Origin: Algicola sagamiensis DSM 14643
GTDB taxonomy: Bacteria; Pseudomonadota; Gammaproteobacteria; Enterobacterales; Alteromonadaceae
Assembly (NCBI RefSeq): GCF_000374485.1
Contig: NZ_KB894502.1
Location: 91,305-155,304 of the forward strand
DNA: 64,000 nt
Direction of reading: 5' to 3'
Below the pieces are notes generated by a model. That model was not told the origin of the DNA, did no database searches, and was given only the letters and a program-made list of their open reading frames with translations. The position numbers were made by a program, and so were the translations under genes. Shown piece by piece: positions 1-8,959 of the stretch. Numbering within the stretch: position 1 is the first letter of the stretch; every line of letters begins with the position of its first letter.

Positions 1-1
1 T

Positions 2-721
2 GATCAAAGTGATCTCGATGACTTTGCAGCAAAAATTCAAGAAAATAAAAACCAAATCGCAGCTGTGATTTTGGAGCCGATAGTTCAAGGTGCTGGGGGA
101 ATGCGGATTTACCACCCGGAATTTTTACGTGGTGTGAAGCAATTATGTGAACAGTACCAAGTGCTATTGATTTGTGATGAAATCGCAACTGGCTTTGGCC
201 GAACGGGTAAATTATTTGCTTGTGAGCATGCCCGTATTGAGCCAGATATCCTTTGCTTAGGCAAGGCAATGACAGGGGGATACCTCTCTCTTGCTGCGAC
301 TTTATGTACCAATGAGGTGGCTGAAGTGATCAGTCAGGGGCAGGCTGGTGTGCTCATGCATGGACCAACGTTTATGGGAAATCCGCTGGCGTGTGCCGTA
401 GCGAATGCCAGTTTATCTTTGCTGATTGACTCCAGTTGGCAGGAACAGGTGTGTTTTATAGAAAGCTGCTTGAAATCTGAATTACAGCCACTACGAGAAG
501 TGAGCACAGTTGCTGATATCCGTGTACTGGGTGCAATCGGTGTGGTCGAAATGCGACATACAGTCGATGTCAAAGCGATTCAACGGAGATTTGTTGAAGC
601 GGGAGTTTGGATCCGTCCATTTGGTAAGTTGATTTACATCATGCCACCTTACGTCATTACACAAAGTGAGTTGAGCCAGCTTTGCAAGGCAATTCGTGAT
701 ATTGTGGTGAATCTGGAATAG
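2..721 (+). CDS. bioA: Adenosylmethionine-8-amino-7-oxononanoate aminotransferase, 3' part (5' end outside window)
   Basis: BioA is the PLP enzyme that uses S-adenosylmethionine as amino donor to make 7,8-diaminopelargonate in biotin synthesis. The reading frame is open from base 2, so the N-terminal half lies outside the window; about 239 residues are visible. They contain the class-III aminotransferase signature: the [12 protein letters not shown] stretch, whose aspartate contacts the PLP ring nitrogen, and the LGKAMTGG stretch with the Schiff-base lysine. The order and spacing of [30 protein letters not shown] and LGKAMTGG match BioA better than other aminotransferases. The usual partner bioB is not seen downstream; the gene is followed by a hairpin and the convergent HU gene. 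Family assignment is firm. Confidence 0.95.
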   Translation, partial: DQSDLDDFAAKIQENKNQIAAVILEPIVQGAGGMRIYHPEFLRGVKQLCEQYQVLLICDEIATGFGRTGKLFACEHARIEPDILCLGKAMTGGYLSLAATLCTNEVAEVISQGQAGVLMHGPTFMGNPLACAVANASLSLLIDSSWQEQVCFIESCLKSELQPLREVSTVADIRVLGAIGVVEMRHTVDVKAIQRRFVEAGVWIRPFGKLIYIMPPYVITQSELSQLCKAIRDIVVNLE

Positions 722-755
722 GTTAATCTGGAAATAAACAAAGGGTTTGTTGAGA

Positions 756-792
756 AAGAGTTTGTCGAGACTTCAAACAGCGACAAACTCTT
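756..792. terminator. Hairpin between convergent bioA and hup
   Basis: Perfect 12-bp inverted repeat AAGAGTTTGTCG (756-767) and CGACAAACTCTT (781-792) with a 13-nt loop. It lies between the stop codons of two convergent genes. The T-tract is weak on both sides, slightly better on the minus strand, so a shared bidirectional terminator is inferred. Confidence 0.55.
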
Positions 793-804
793 GGAAAAGA
801 GTGC

Positions 805-1080
805 TTACTTATTCACAGCTTCTTTCAATGCTTTACCCGCTTTGAAAGTAGGAAGTTTGCTAGCAGGGATCTGGATTTCTTCACCTGTTTGAGGGTTACG
901 TCCTTTCCGTGCATTACGCTCAGATACAGTAAATGTACCAAAACCAACGAGTACAATATCATCCCCTTTTGCTAATGCATCCTGAGTCGTCTGCATTAAG
1001 CTATCCAGAGCTCGACCAGCATCTGCCTTAGAAATATCAGCTTGTTGTGCAATGCTTGCGACAAGTTCTGATTTATTCAT
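805..1080 (-). CDS. hup: HU family nucleoid-associated DNA-binding protein
   Basis: A 91-residue HU subunit, the usual HU length, that bends and compacts DNA as a dimer. Diagnostic parts are the N-terminal MNKSELV, VGFGTF in the beta arm base, the RNPQTGEEI arm tip with the intercalating proline, and the [13 protein letters not shown]-terminus. It resembles E. coli HU-beta ([10 protein letters not shown]) slightly more than HU-alpha. The start at 1080 has a GAGGA Shine-Dalgarno 7 nt upstream. The same frame stays open upstream to an ATG at 1212 that has its own good Shine-Dalgarno (AGAGGGAG, 6 nt spacing); that form would add 44 residues with a membrane-like hydrophobic segment (see findings). 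The gene converges on bioA and seems monocistronic. Confidence 0.93.
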   Translation of the reverse strand: MNKSELVASIAQQADISKADAGRALDSLMQTTQDALAKGDDIVLVGFGTFTVSERNARKGRNPQTGEEIQIPASKLPTFKAGKALKEAVNK

Positions 1081-1212
1081 AACGTTTTCCTCATTAATTG
1101 TCGTTGTGTTTTTAAAAAATACTAGAGTGAGCGCCATCGCTCCTGCCGAGCACAATGCGGTGATCACCCAAAACTGAATGAGTTGCCTGATTGAACTAAT
1201 TTCTCCATTCAT

Positions 1213-1599
1213 CTCATACTCCCTCTGTATTTGTATGCTCTTACAAATACATTGATGCCACTTTTTGTTTCAAATATATGTGCATCTTAATCAGCTTTAA
1301 CTGACTGTATGATGAATGAAGAAAATAAAGTCACTCCTTTTTATCATTTTTCTCACTCGAGGTGAGATGCATCATTTCATATCCTTTCAAAGAGTAACAG
1401 CCCCTTTTTCATTTAAAAAGTTAATTTTCTTTAAAATTGAATGTATTTTATGCGTTTCGAGTATTTGCAATTGCATAGTCTAGCTCAGGCAAACAAAAAT
1501 GCAGGGTATTCTGCGCGATAATTCGTCTTGAAGTGATTCTTTTTCTTGGTAATAGCCGATATACTTTTTCTCTCAATCAATGAATTTAACAAAAATCCC
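1213..1599. promoter_or_regulatory. Divergent intergenic region between hup and the M61 peptidase
   Basis: About 390 bp (520 bp if HU starts only at 1080) of AT-rich sequence between divergently transcribed genes. It must hold both promoters, but I cannot assign -35/-10 boxes with confidence. No small gene with a good ribosome-binding site was recognised apart from the in-frame HU extension. Confidence 0.4.
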
Positions 1600-3420
1600 A
1601 TGCCTTCAGACATTCAATATTCAATTTGCCCTAGCGAGCCAGAACGCCATTTGTTTTCGGTCGAGATGAAGATACCAAAAACATCACATACACATTTAAC
1701 GCTCACTTTGCCTGCCTGGTTACCAGGAAGTTACATGATCCGGGATTTTGCAAAAAATCTGATTGAGGTGAGGGGAGTGTCATTATCAGATGGCTCAGAT
1801 GTTCCCATTCGACAAGTAGATAAACAAACATGGACTATCGAAAATGTGATGGGCGATATTCAAATCCGATATCAAGTATACGCTTGGGATCTTTCTGTTC
1901 GCTCTGCACACCTTGACCAGATACATGGTTTTTTTAATGGTAGTAGCGTGTTTCTTTGCGTTGAGGAAATGAAGTCGGTTCCTTGTGAAGTTTTGATACA
2001 GAGACCTGAGCGTTTTAAAAACTGGCAAGTTGCAACGGGCTTGAAGCGACATGCGGGTACTGAGTTTTGCGGGTTTGGTCGCTACTATGCAAAAGACTAC
2101 GATACGCTGATTGACTGTCCTGTTGAGATGGGGACGTTTGATTTAAAAACGTTTGATGTCAAAGGGGTACCGCATCATTTGGTCATTACAGGGAAGCATC
2201 GGGGTGATCTCACACGCTGTGCTCGTGATCTCACTAAGCTATGCGAGCATCACATCGATTTATTCGGTGAGCTGCCTTGTGATGAATACTGGTTTCTGAC
2301 GACAGTGGTTGGCGATGGTTTTGGTGGCTTGGAGCATCGAAACTCTACGGCACTATTATGTAGCCGAGATGATTTACCAAACCCAAATCAGCCTGAGGAA
2401 ATGAGCGAAGGATACCAAACATTCCTCAGCCTATGCAGTCATGAATATTTTCATACTTGGAACGTGAAGCGTCTGCGTCCAAAAGTATTCATCCCATTTC
2501 AATTATCAGAAGAAGTTTATACAGAACAACTGTGGGCCTATGAAGGCATCACATCTTACTATGATGATTTTTCACTGTATCGCACTGGGTTGATCCCAGC
2601 CGAAAGGTACCTCAAGGCATTAGGTAAAACGATTTCCAGGGTCTATCGTGGTCATGGTCAGCACCGCCAGAGTGTTGCTGAATCTAGTTTTAATGCATGG
2701 ACAAAATTCTATAAACAGGATGAAAATGCACTCAATGCGATCGTTTCTTATTATACGAAAGGTTCAATTATCGCTTTTGGGTTAGATCTAAAAATTCTTC
2801 ACCATACACAAGGAAAAAAGTCTTTAGATGATGTGATGAGAGCGCTTTGGGAGCGCTTTGGGCGTGATGAATCTGGGACTGAAAATCATGATTTCCAGAA
2901 GACAATTTTGGATGTAACAGGTTGGGATTGCACAGCGTTTCTAGAAGAAACCTTATACAACAATGGTGAAGTGCCAATCGCAGATTTATGTTCAACAATG
3001 GGGATTCGCTTTGATTGGGTAGAGGAGTCAGCACCGAATGCGTTAAAACCAAGTGAGTCGAGTGACACGATAACGCATCCATGGTTGGGGGTAGGCCTGA
3101 AATCAGCGCCTATGGGCGTCACGATTACCCATGTTCTCAATCATGGTGACAGAGCTAACCTCGGTTTATCTGCTGGAGATAACTTAATTGCGCTGGATGA
3201 CTTGAAAGTGAGCCTGGATACAATTCAAAGCAAGCTTGATCGCTATGCTGTAGGCGAGACAGTCAAACTTACGGTCTTCCGTCGCGATGAATTGATGAAT
3301 ATTGATGTCTGTCTGGCTCATCCACCAAAACGAATTGCTGCTTTTACCATCGAGTCAGAAGAAAAATCGTCAACATGGTTGAGGTATTCAGGTCGTAGAG
3401 ACAGCGATATAGCAAATTAG
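1600..3420 (+). CDS. M61 family peptidase (glycyl aminopeptidase-like) with PDZ domain
   Basis: A 606-residue zinc metallopeptidase of family M61, which removes N-terminal residues such as glycine from peptides. Domain order: N-terminal M61 beta-rich domain (about 1-170), catalytic gluzincin domain with GGLEHRNS at 242-249 and HEYFH at 281-285 (two His ligands and the catalytic Glu) followed by WNVKRLRP, then a C-terminal PDZ domain (about 490-570, starting PWLGVGL). The ATG at 1600 was chosen because family members start shortly before the SxxPxxHxFxVEM stretch; an upstream TTG at 1546 is possible but unsupported. No signal peptide is seen at 1600, so a cytoplasmic enzyme is likely. It is probably monocistronic. 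Confidence 0.92.
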   Translation: MPSDIQYSICPSEPERHLFSVEMKIPKTSHTHLTLTLPAWLPGSYMIRDFAKNLIEVRGVSLSDGSDVPIRQVDKQTWTIENVMGDIQIRYQVYAWDLSVRSAHLDQIHGFFNGSSVFLCVEEMKSVPCEVLIQRPERFKNWQVATGLKRHAGTEFCGFGRYYAKDYDTLIDCPVEMGTFDLKTFDVKGVPHHLVITGKHRGDLTRCARDLTKLCEHHIDLFGELPCDEYWFLTTVVGDGFGGLEHRNSTALLCSRDDLPNPNQPEEMSEGYQTFLSLCSHEYFHTWNVKRLRPKVFIPFQLSEEVYTEQLWAYEGITSYYDDFSLYRTGLIPAERYLKALGKTISRVYRGHGQHRQSVAESSFNAWTKFYKQDENALNAIVSYYTKGSIIAFGLDLKILHHTQGKKSLDDVMRALWERFGRDESGTENHDFQKTILDVTGWDCTAFLEETLYNNGEVPIADLCSTMGIRFDWVEESAPNALKPSESSDTITHPWLGVGLKSAPMGVTITHVLNHGDRANLGLSAGDNLIALDDLKVSLDTIQSKLDRYAVGETVKLTVFRRDELMNIDVCLAHPPKRIAAFTIESEEKSSTWLRYSGRRDSDIAN

Positions 3421-3527
3421 ACTAGCGAGCATTGTCATAAAAAATTCATATAAACGGGTTGAAAATCGCCCGTTTAATTTTTAATCTGACCCGTAGTCAT
3501 CGACATACACATCAAGGACGAACCGTA

Positions 3528-4127
3528 ATGATTATTCTGTGTCTGCCTTTTCTAGCCGCTGTTGTTATTTCTTTTTATTCCTTTCATGCTCATGCGCTTG
3601 TTGCAGAAATTCAAGCTGGGATTGTTCATGATGGTTACCATGAATCAGAAAACCGCTCTGGCTTTTTGCTCAAGTACCCAATCAAATTTGATCACACCAA
3701 AACTTTGATGGATGAACAGGTCATTGGTGAACGATCGAATGAATACCCAACTTCGGTGGCACAAGGCGTTTCAATGTATGAAGTATACGCAGTGGGATCG
3801 AGCAATAAAGGTTGGGAGTATGTTCATGCCGCGCAGCAGAAAACAACCAAAAACCATGGTGGACATATGCTTTATATCGCAGTTCTGCAATTTGGTTATG
3901 GCTCTATTGAGTCTGCTAAATTGAACGATCATTCGACTCACGTTCGTTTCCGTTATGATCTTTGTGGTAAGTTCAATCGACTGCATCCATGTCGAGTGGG
4001 AGAGTTTGTGACAGGGAGGCTCTATCTGTTTGAGTTTTCTAGTATAGAGGCAGGGATTTTTCATACGCTGAATCACTCCTCAACCTACCCATACGGCTCG
4101 TGGGAAGACAAAATGATCATCAACTAA
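3528..4127 (+). CDS. Secreted protein of unknown function
   Basis: A 199-residue protein I do not recognise. The ATG at 3528 has AAGGA 9 nt upstream and begins a convincing signal peptide: MIILCLPFLAAVVISFYSF followed by HAHA as probable cleavage site, so export is likely. The mature part is soluble-looking with two cysteines (in DLCGKF and HPCRVG) that could form a disulfide, and several aromatic beta-like stretches (MYEVYAVG, MLYIAVLQFGYG, RLYLFEFSS). It lies 107 bp after the M61 peptidase on the same strand, which may indicate co-transcription but proves no common role. An upstream TTG start at 3459 is less likely because it would bury the signal peptide. Confidence 0.7.
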   Translation: MIILCLPFLAAVVISFYSFHAHALVAEIQAGIVHDGYHESENRSGFLLKYPIKFDHTKTLMDEQVIGERSNEYPTSVAQGVSMYEVYAVGSSNKGWEYVHAAQQKTTKNHGGHMLYIAVLQFGYGSIESAKLNDHSTHVRFRYDLCGKFNRLHPCRVGEFVTGRLYLFEFSSIEAGIFHTLNHSSTYPYGSWEDKMIIN

Positions 4128-4344
4128 GAAAGTTTTTGTCAAGACTTACAAAGTAAATGGGATGGTGTGTGAAATCACTTTTCGATTGAAAAACATATAA
4201 TTACAAAAAATCTAGTTTGTTTCTTGTGCGATGGCCTTGTAACCATCAAGTAAACTGTATGAATCAATACGGATTGACTAGTGATTTCGTGAAAGAATCT
4301 ATGGTAGGCTAGGTGCTTTGCGCTTATCAGAATACGAAATAAAG

Positions 4345-5472
4345 ATGAAAATAACGAGTCAGTTTGATAGCGGTAATATCGACGTTATCGACCAAAGCAG
4401 TATTGGGGATGTTCAGCTGAATATCCGCTTAGATCATCAATCAGAATTTTTTCAGTGGTTCCACTTTCGCGTTCAGAGTGAAGCAGGTAAAGCTCATCGA
4501 TTTAGAATACTCAATGCCTCGAAATCGGCTTATGCTGATGGGTGGCAAGATTATCAGGCTGTCGCCTCTTATGACCGGGAAAACTGGTTTCGAGTGGATA
4601 CAGTGTACGAAAATGGCGAGCTGATTATTTCACATACCCCGGAACTCAACGCAACTTACTACGCTTATTTCACTCCCTACAGTTACGAACGTCATCAATC
4701 TCTCATTCATCAAGCCCAACTTTCAGACCATTGCGAACTCCACGATTTAGGAGACACACTCGACGGTCGTGATATTGCTTTACTCGTAGTGGGTGAAGAA
4801 GGTGAATCTAAGAGAAAAGTCTGGATCACAGCAAGGCAACATCCTGGAGAAACCATGGCTGAATGGTTTGTTGAAGGCTTTTTAGAGCGCTTGCTTGACG
4901 AAGAAGATGGTGTTGCGCGTCGTGTCCTTGAGGATACGGTTTTTTACATTGTGCCAAACATGAATCCAGATGGAAGTGTTCGTGGACACTTAAGAACCAA
5001 TGCAGTCGGTGTGAACCTCAATCGTGAGTGGCAGACCCCAAGCTTGGAGAAGAGCCCCGAAGTCTATCATGTACGAGAAAAGATGCTGGAAACGGGTGTT
5101 GATCTTTATTTGGATATCCATGGCGATGAAGCATTGCCATATAACTTTGTCGCGGGTTGTGAGGGCAATCCATCTTATGATGATCGCCTTGCTTCATTGG
5201 AAAATGCATTTAAGCAAGCATTATTAACAATTACACCGGAGTTTCAGGATGAATATGGTTATCCAAAAGACGAGCCGGGCAAAGCAAATTTAACGGTTGC
5301 ATCAAACTGGGTTGGGGAGCAGTTTCGGTGTCTGGCGTATACAATCGAAATGCCATTTAAAGATAATGCGGACTTACCAGATGCTGAATATGGTTGGAGC
5401 GACTTAAGAAGCATGCAATTTGGGCGTGATGTTCTCGCTGCAGTCAATCATGTTATTAAACAAAAAATGTAA
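4345..5472 (+). CDS. M14 family zinc carboxypeptidase (cytosolic carboxypeptidase-like)
   Basis: A 375-residue member of the M14 metallocarboxypeptidases, resembling the bacterial relatives of eukaryotic cytosolic (Nna1-type) carboxypeptidases. An N-terminal beta-sandwich (about 1-120, with WFHFRV) is followed by the catalytic domain. Zinc ligands are visible: H166 and E169 in HPGE, and H259 in DIHGDE. NMNPDGSVRGHLRTN and GVNLNREW form the substrate-recognition segment, and E335 in YTIEMPF is the general base. No signal peptide, so it is probably cytoplasmic. The Shine-Dalgarno before 4345 is weak; the upstream in-frame start at 4318 has no better support. The substrate, peptide or modified tail, cannot be told from sequence. 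Confidence 0.92.
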   Translation: MKITSQFDSGNIDVIDQSSIGDVQLNIRLDHQSEFFQWFHFRVQSEAGKAHRFRILNASKSAYADGWQDYQAVASYDRENWFRVDTVYENGELIISHTPELNATYYAYFTPYSYERHQSLIHQAQLSDHCELHDLGDTLDGRDIALLVVGEEGESKRKVWITARQHPGETMAEWFVEGFLERLLDEEDGVARRVLEDTVFYIVPNMNPDGSVRGHLRTNAVGVNLNREWQTPSLEKSPEVYHVREKMLETGVDLYLDIHGDEALPYNFVAGCEGNPSYDDRLASLENAFKQALLTITPEFQDEYGYPKDEPGKANLTVASNWVGEQFRCLAYTIEMPFKDNADLPDAEYGWSDLRSMQFGRDVLAAVNHVIKQKM

Positions 5473-5525
5473 AAAATTGAGCATAAGCAATCATTACTCA
5501 GACATAATAATAAGAGGGAAGATTC

Positions 5526-7226
5526 GTGGATAAACTAAACGAAATACTACTATTAATTGATAGCTTTTTAGGGAGTGCCTTTTGGTTTCCTTATGTGCTA
5601 CTCGGCGTGGGGATCTTTTTTACTCTCTATTTAAAATTTCCTCAGATCCGTTATTTCCGTCATGCGTGGCGTGTTGTAACAGGTAAATATACAAGTAAGG
5701 ATGCAGAAGGGGATACAACGCACTTCCAAGCTTTATCTACTGCGCTATCTGGAACGGTTGGTACGGGTAATATCGGTGGTGTTGCACTTGCATTATCAAT
5801 TGGTGGCCCTGCTGCACTATTTTGGATGTGGATGACGGCATTCTTCGGGATGACAACGAAGTTTGTAGAAGTTACGCTTTCGCATAAATACCGTGTAAAA
5901 GCAGAAGACGGCACAATGGCTGGTGGCCCGATGTACTTCATGGACCGTCGTTTGAATATGCGCTGGCTTGCGATTTTATTTGCAATCGCAACGGTTGTTT
6001 GTTCTTTCGGTACGGGTAATCTGCCTCAAATCAATAATATTGCACAAGGAATGGAAGCGACTTTTGGTGTGAATCCAATGGTCACTGGTGGCATTCTTGC
6101 TGTGATCCTTGCATTGGTCATCATCGGTGGTATCAAGCGGATTGCTGCAATCACATCAAAAGTCGTTCCATTTATGTCCGTACTTTATATCGCGGGTGCA
6201 TTGGCGGTTATTTTCTACAACATTGAAAATGTTCTCCCTTCTTTCATCGCGATCTTCCAAGATGCCTTTACAGGTTCTGCTGCTTCTGGTGGTTTCTTAG
6301 GCGCTGCTTTCTCCTATGCTTTTACGAAAGGGGTTGCACGTGGCCTTTACTCGAATGAAGCAGGACAGGGTTCTGCTCCAATTGCTCATGCCTCAGCAAA
6401 AGGAAACGAGCCGGTCTCAGAAGGGATGGTTTCTATCCTTGAACCTTTCATCGATACGATTATCATTTGTACGCTAACAGGTCTTGTGATCCTCTCTTCA
6501 GGTGCTTGGAAAGAGAAGTATGATAACTACTTCGAAGGTGCGGATATGCACATTATTTCTGGTGTATATACCGATACTAGCGAAGACAACCGTCAAGCCA
6601 TCGTTGCATACTTGAATGGCGGAGAGTCTGGCGCACAGGGAGCCAATGGTGTACTACGTATTGAAAATGGTCAATTACAAGGTGAATATACCGTACTAAA
6701 TGCGCGCTCTATTGCTGAAGATGTCGAGTTTGTTGTTGTAGATCCAAATGATAGTGCCAAGAAGGTACCATTCAGTGGTGTGCTGAATGTAGTGAACGGT
6801 AAGCTGAAGCGTACTGTGGGTGAAGGTGATAATGCACAAGAAGTTCACGTGCATGGTAAGTCATTGATCCATTCTGCACAATTAACAACAAAAGCGTTTA
6901 CGAAAGGGTTCTTTGGTGAATGGGGGCAATATATCGTTGCGATTGGTTTGCTACTTTTTGCATTCTCAACAACGATTGCTTGGTCTTATTATGGTGACCG
7001 AGCCATGATTTACCTTGTTGGTGAAAGTGGTGTTCTACCATACCGTATTCTTTTCGTTGCAGGTTTCTTCTGGGCTTCATTTGCGGATACAACGCTGATA
7101 TGGAACCTCGCGAGTGTCGCGATTGTCATTATGACACTGCCCAACTTATTGGGTATATTGCTCTTGCACAAAGAAATGAAAGAAACAGTCAAAGAGTACT
7201 GGGAAAATTTCAATAAGAACCACTAA
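5526..7226 (+). CDS. Sodium:alanine (AGCS) symporter with long extracytoplasmic insert
   Basis: A 566-residue alanine/glycine:cation symporter that imports small neutral amino acids with Na+. The family signatures [36 protein letters not shown] and [17 protein letters not shown] are all present, giving about 10-11 membrane segments. GTG start at 5526 has GAGGG upstream. Typical members have about 450-490 residues; the excess here is a hydrophilic insert at about 325-450, between two membrane segments, containing [11 protein letters not shown] and repeated beta-like strands. Membrane segments resume at [19 protein letters not shown]. The gene is 53 bp after the carboxypeptidase, so an amino-acid salvage unit (peptide trimming then uptake) is possible but only inferred. 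Confidence 0.93.
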   Translation: MDKLNEILLLIDSFLGSAFWFPYVLLGVGIFFTLYLKFPQIRYFRHAWRVVTGKYTSKDAEGDTTHFQALSTALSGTVGTGNIGGVALALSIGGPAALFWMWMTAFFGMTTKFVEVTLSHKYRVKAEDGTMAGGPMYFMDRRLNMRWLAILFAIATVVCSFGTGNLPQINNIAQGMEATFGVNPMVTGGILAVILALVIIGGIKRIAAITSKVVPFMSVLYIAGALAVIFYNIENVLPSFIAIFQDAFTGSAASGGFLGAAFSYAFTKGVARGLYSNEAGQGSAPIAHASAKGNEPVSEGMVSILEPFIDTIIICTLTGLVILSSGAWKEKYDNYFEGADMHIISGVYTDTSEDNRQAIVAYLNGGESGAQGANGVLRIENGQLQGEYTVLNARSIAEDVEFVVVDPNDSAKKVPFSGVLNVVNGKLKRTVGEGDNAQEVHVHGKSLIHSAQLTTKAFTKGFFGEWGQYIVAIGLLLFAFSTTIAWSYYGDRAMIYLVGESGVLPYRILFVAGFFWASFADTTLIWNLASVAIVIMTLPNLLGILLLHKEMKETVKEYWENFNKNH

Positions 7227-7237
7227 TTTATCTATTA

Positions 7238-7280
7238 CGAGTAAACATGAAGCCAGCTAGTTAGGCTTCACTTTTACTCG
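7238..7280 (+). terminator. Hairpin after the AGCS symporter
   Basis: Imperfect inverted repeat CGAGTAAAcaTGAAGCC (7238-7254) and GGCTTCActTTTACTCG (7264-7280), 15 paired bases with one small internal loop. It begins 11 bp after the stop codon. There is no clear T-run, so rho-independent function is probable but not certain. Confidence 0.55.
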
Positions 7281-7335
7281 GGTCTGTTGATCTTTCAGCG
7301 GAAACAGCATGTATTTTCGAAAGTTCAACAGACCC
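7280..7335. repeat. 56-bp inverted-repeat element of unknown nature
   Basis: GGGTCTGTTGA (7280-7290) is repeated in inverted orientation as TCAACAGACCC (7325-7335) around a 34-nt centre. The sequence looks like the two ends of a small mobile element or an internally deleted insertion sequence rather than a terminator, because the loop is long. A similar end-like sequence (CTTTCGAAAATCCA) occurs near 8711. The remaining 200 bp up to the next gene show nothing further that I recognise. Confidence 0.4.
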
Positions 7336-7540
7336 TAATTATGTCCCCCATAAGGATTGTTTCTAACAAAAAAATAGGGCAACCGAAAGCATTACACGAA
7401 CAAAAGCACCATCATTTCACCTTATTCAGGTGTCTTCATTCACCTTCTATGGTAGTATTGCCCGCTCAATTTTTGTCCTTCAATGTCACAGCCAGGAAGT
7501 GTTGTTTTAGCGTTTGTGTGGAGATGTGTCAGAGGTATCT

Positions 7541-8056
7541 ATGCATATTCTTATCGGGTTAATTACTGCAATTGTGAGTTTTGTTTGCGTGCTCAATCGC
7601 CTACAAAAGTCGGGCTTTGATCTCAATTCTTTGAACCCTTTTTTGTGGTTTCGGCGAAGAGCCTGGTCAAAAAAGGTTGGGACAAAACCAATCCACTGCT
7701 TAGAAAGTTCACTCGAAGTCGCTGCATTGCTTGTTGTGGCCACTGCAAAATTAGATCGTGATATCTCGCGTGAACAAAAAGCAGAAATCATTCGTATTTT
7801 TGAAGGTGAGTTTAACTTGACGGGAACGAAAGCTGTTGAACTTTTTTCATCATCTGTTTACCTCCTCCGAGATGAGTTGAACCCCCATAAAGAAACTGCG
7901 GAGATACTTGCGCCCGTTAAAAATAGCTTAACGAAGTCACAAGTCAATTCAATGATTCGAATGCTCAATCATGTCGCAGCCTTGGATGGTGATATAAGCC
8001 CATTGCAGCATAGGATGATGGAAAGTGTTACAAAAAATCTGGGAGAAGTTTGTTGA
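7541..8056 (+). CDS. Membrane-anchored TerB-like domain protein
   Basis: A 171-residue protein with one N-terminal membrane anchor (MHILIGLITAIVSFVCVL) and a C-terminal all-helical domain that looks like the TerB/DjlA-type domain: acidic helix-turn segments LDRDISREQKAEI and LDGDISPLQHRMME at the two expected repeats. TerB-like domains bind metal and sit in membrane-linked stress complexes; the precise role here is unknown. The ATG at 7541 has AGAGGT 6 nt upstream; an in-frame start 27 bp earlier is weaker. It lies 89 bp before ytfJ on the same strand. Domain call rests on pattern only and should be read as probable. Confidence 0.65.
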   Translation: MHILIGLITAIVSFVCVLNRLQKSGFDLNSLNPFLWFRRRAWSKKVGTKPIHCLESSLEVAALLVVATAKLDRDISREQKAEIIRIFEGEFNLTGTKAVELFSSSVYLLRDELNPHKETAEILAPVKNSLTKSQVNSMIRMLNHVAALDGDISPLQHRMMESVTKNLGEVC

Positions 8057-8145
8057 TCGAGCAGAATACGATAGAGAAAGCTTAACAATTTACGAAAAAT
8101 GCAGTATATATGGGTCTTTCTTATTGAAATAACTGGTTAAAATTT

Positions 8146-8700
8146 ATGCTTCGCAGTACACTCATATTTATCTTAAGCTGCTTACCGACACTGGCTATGG
8201 CACATAATATTCAAATGGGGAAATCATTACCCACAATCGCAATTCAAGATGGTGGGGATATTGTGATTGAACAAGATGATTTTAAAACTCAGGCTTGGGA
8301 CTCAGCATCTCTTCAAGGAAAAGTCAGATTGATCCAACATATCGCTGGTCGTTCTGCTGCGAAAGAACTCAATGCGCCTATGATCGATGCAATTAAAGCT
8401 GCAAAACTTCCAGAAGAGACTTATCAAACGACAACAATTATTAATAAAGACGATGCAATTTGGGGGACTGGCAGCTTTGTGACTTCTTCTGCACAAGACA
8501 GCAAAAAAGAGTTTCCTTGGTCTTCAATTGTGTTAGATGAAGATGGTGTTGTTGCAAAGACTTGGCAATTGGAGCCAAAAAGCTCTGCGATTGTTCTATT
8601 GGATAGTCAAGGCCAAGTGCTATTCGTCAAAGATGGACAACTAAATGATGAAGAAATCAAGCAAGTTATGGCGTTGATAAAGCAACAACTCGCAAGCTAG
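8146..8700 (+). CDS. ytfJ: YtfJ family periplasmic protein
   Basis: A 184-residue exported protein matching E. coli YtfJ along its length. Landmarks are the signal peptide (LPTLAMA-HN), the segments LQGKVRLIQHIAGR, YQTTTIINKDDAIWGTG, FPWSSIVLDEDG and VLFVKDGQLNDEE. The fold is predicted thioredoxin-like but lacks a CxxC motif, so redox activity is not implied. The function of YtfJ is unknown in the family; it is a conserved periplasmic protein of enteric and marine gammaproteobacteria. It probably ends its transcription unit, since the next gene is 259 bp away. Confidence 0.93.
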   Translation: MLRSTLIFILSCLPTLAMAHNIQMGKSLPTIAIQDGGDIVIEQDDFKTQAWDSASLQGKVRLIQHIAGRSAAKELNAPMIDAIKAAKLPEETYQTTTIINKDDAIWGTGSFVTSSAQDSKKEFPWSSIVLDEDGVVAKTWQLEPKSSAIVLLDSQGQVLFVKDGQLNDEEIKQVMALIKQQLAS

Positions 8701-8959
8701 GGTTAGTGATCTTTCGAAAATCCACATTGATTAAAGATGAATAGGCCCATACCCATGTTGGTCCAAACGGGCCAACACCGCTTCACTGAACCTCATTCTA
8801 TTTGCTGAAACTACCTTTGCTTTTGGGACAACAAGCTATTCATCGACTAGACTTTATGACAACTCCAGCTTAAATACAGTGGCGAATCGGAATGACTCGG
8901 CGTTTGTATTTTCATGAACAGGATCCGTTCATTAGTAGTGAAAAGAGGTATTGCCATAG
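8701..8959. other. Gene-free spacer with possible decayed insertion-sequence end
   Basis: No convincing gene. The first bases read GGTTAGTGATCTTTCGAAAA, which resembles the reverse complement of the right end of the 7280-7335 element (TGAACTTTCGAAAATACATG). On the minus strand a short open stretch ends MRFSEAVLARLDQHGYGP then stop, and could be the tail of a degraded transposase. This is weak evidence. Confidence 0.25.

Noticed and set aside
5473..5525. Possible glycine or other riboswitch before the AGCS symporter
   Set aside because: The gap to the upstream gene is only 53 bp, too short for an aptamer, and no conserved aptamer elements are seen.
7287..7562. 91-codon plus-strand frame after the AGCS symporter
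   Set aside because: It starts inside the inverted-repeat element, has no Shine-Dalgarno and no recognisable features, and overlaps the start of the TerB-like gene.
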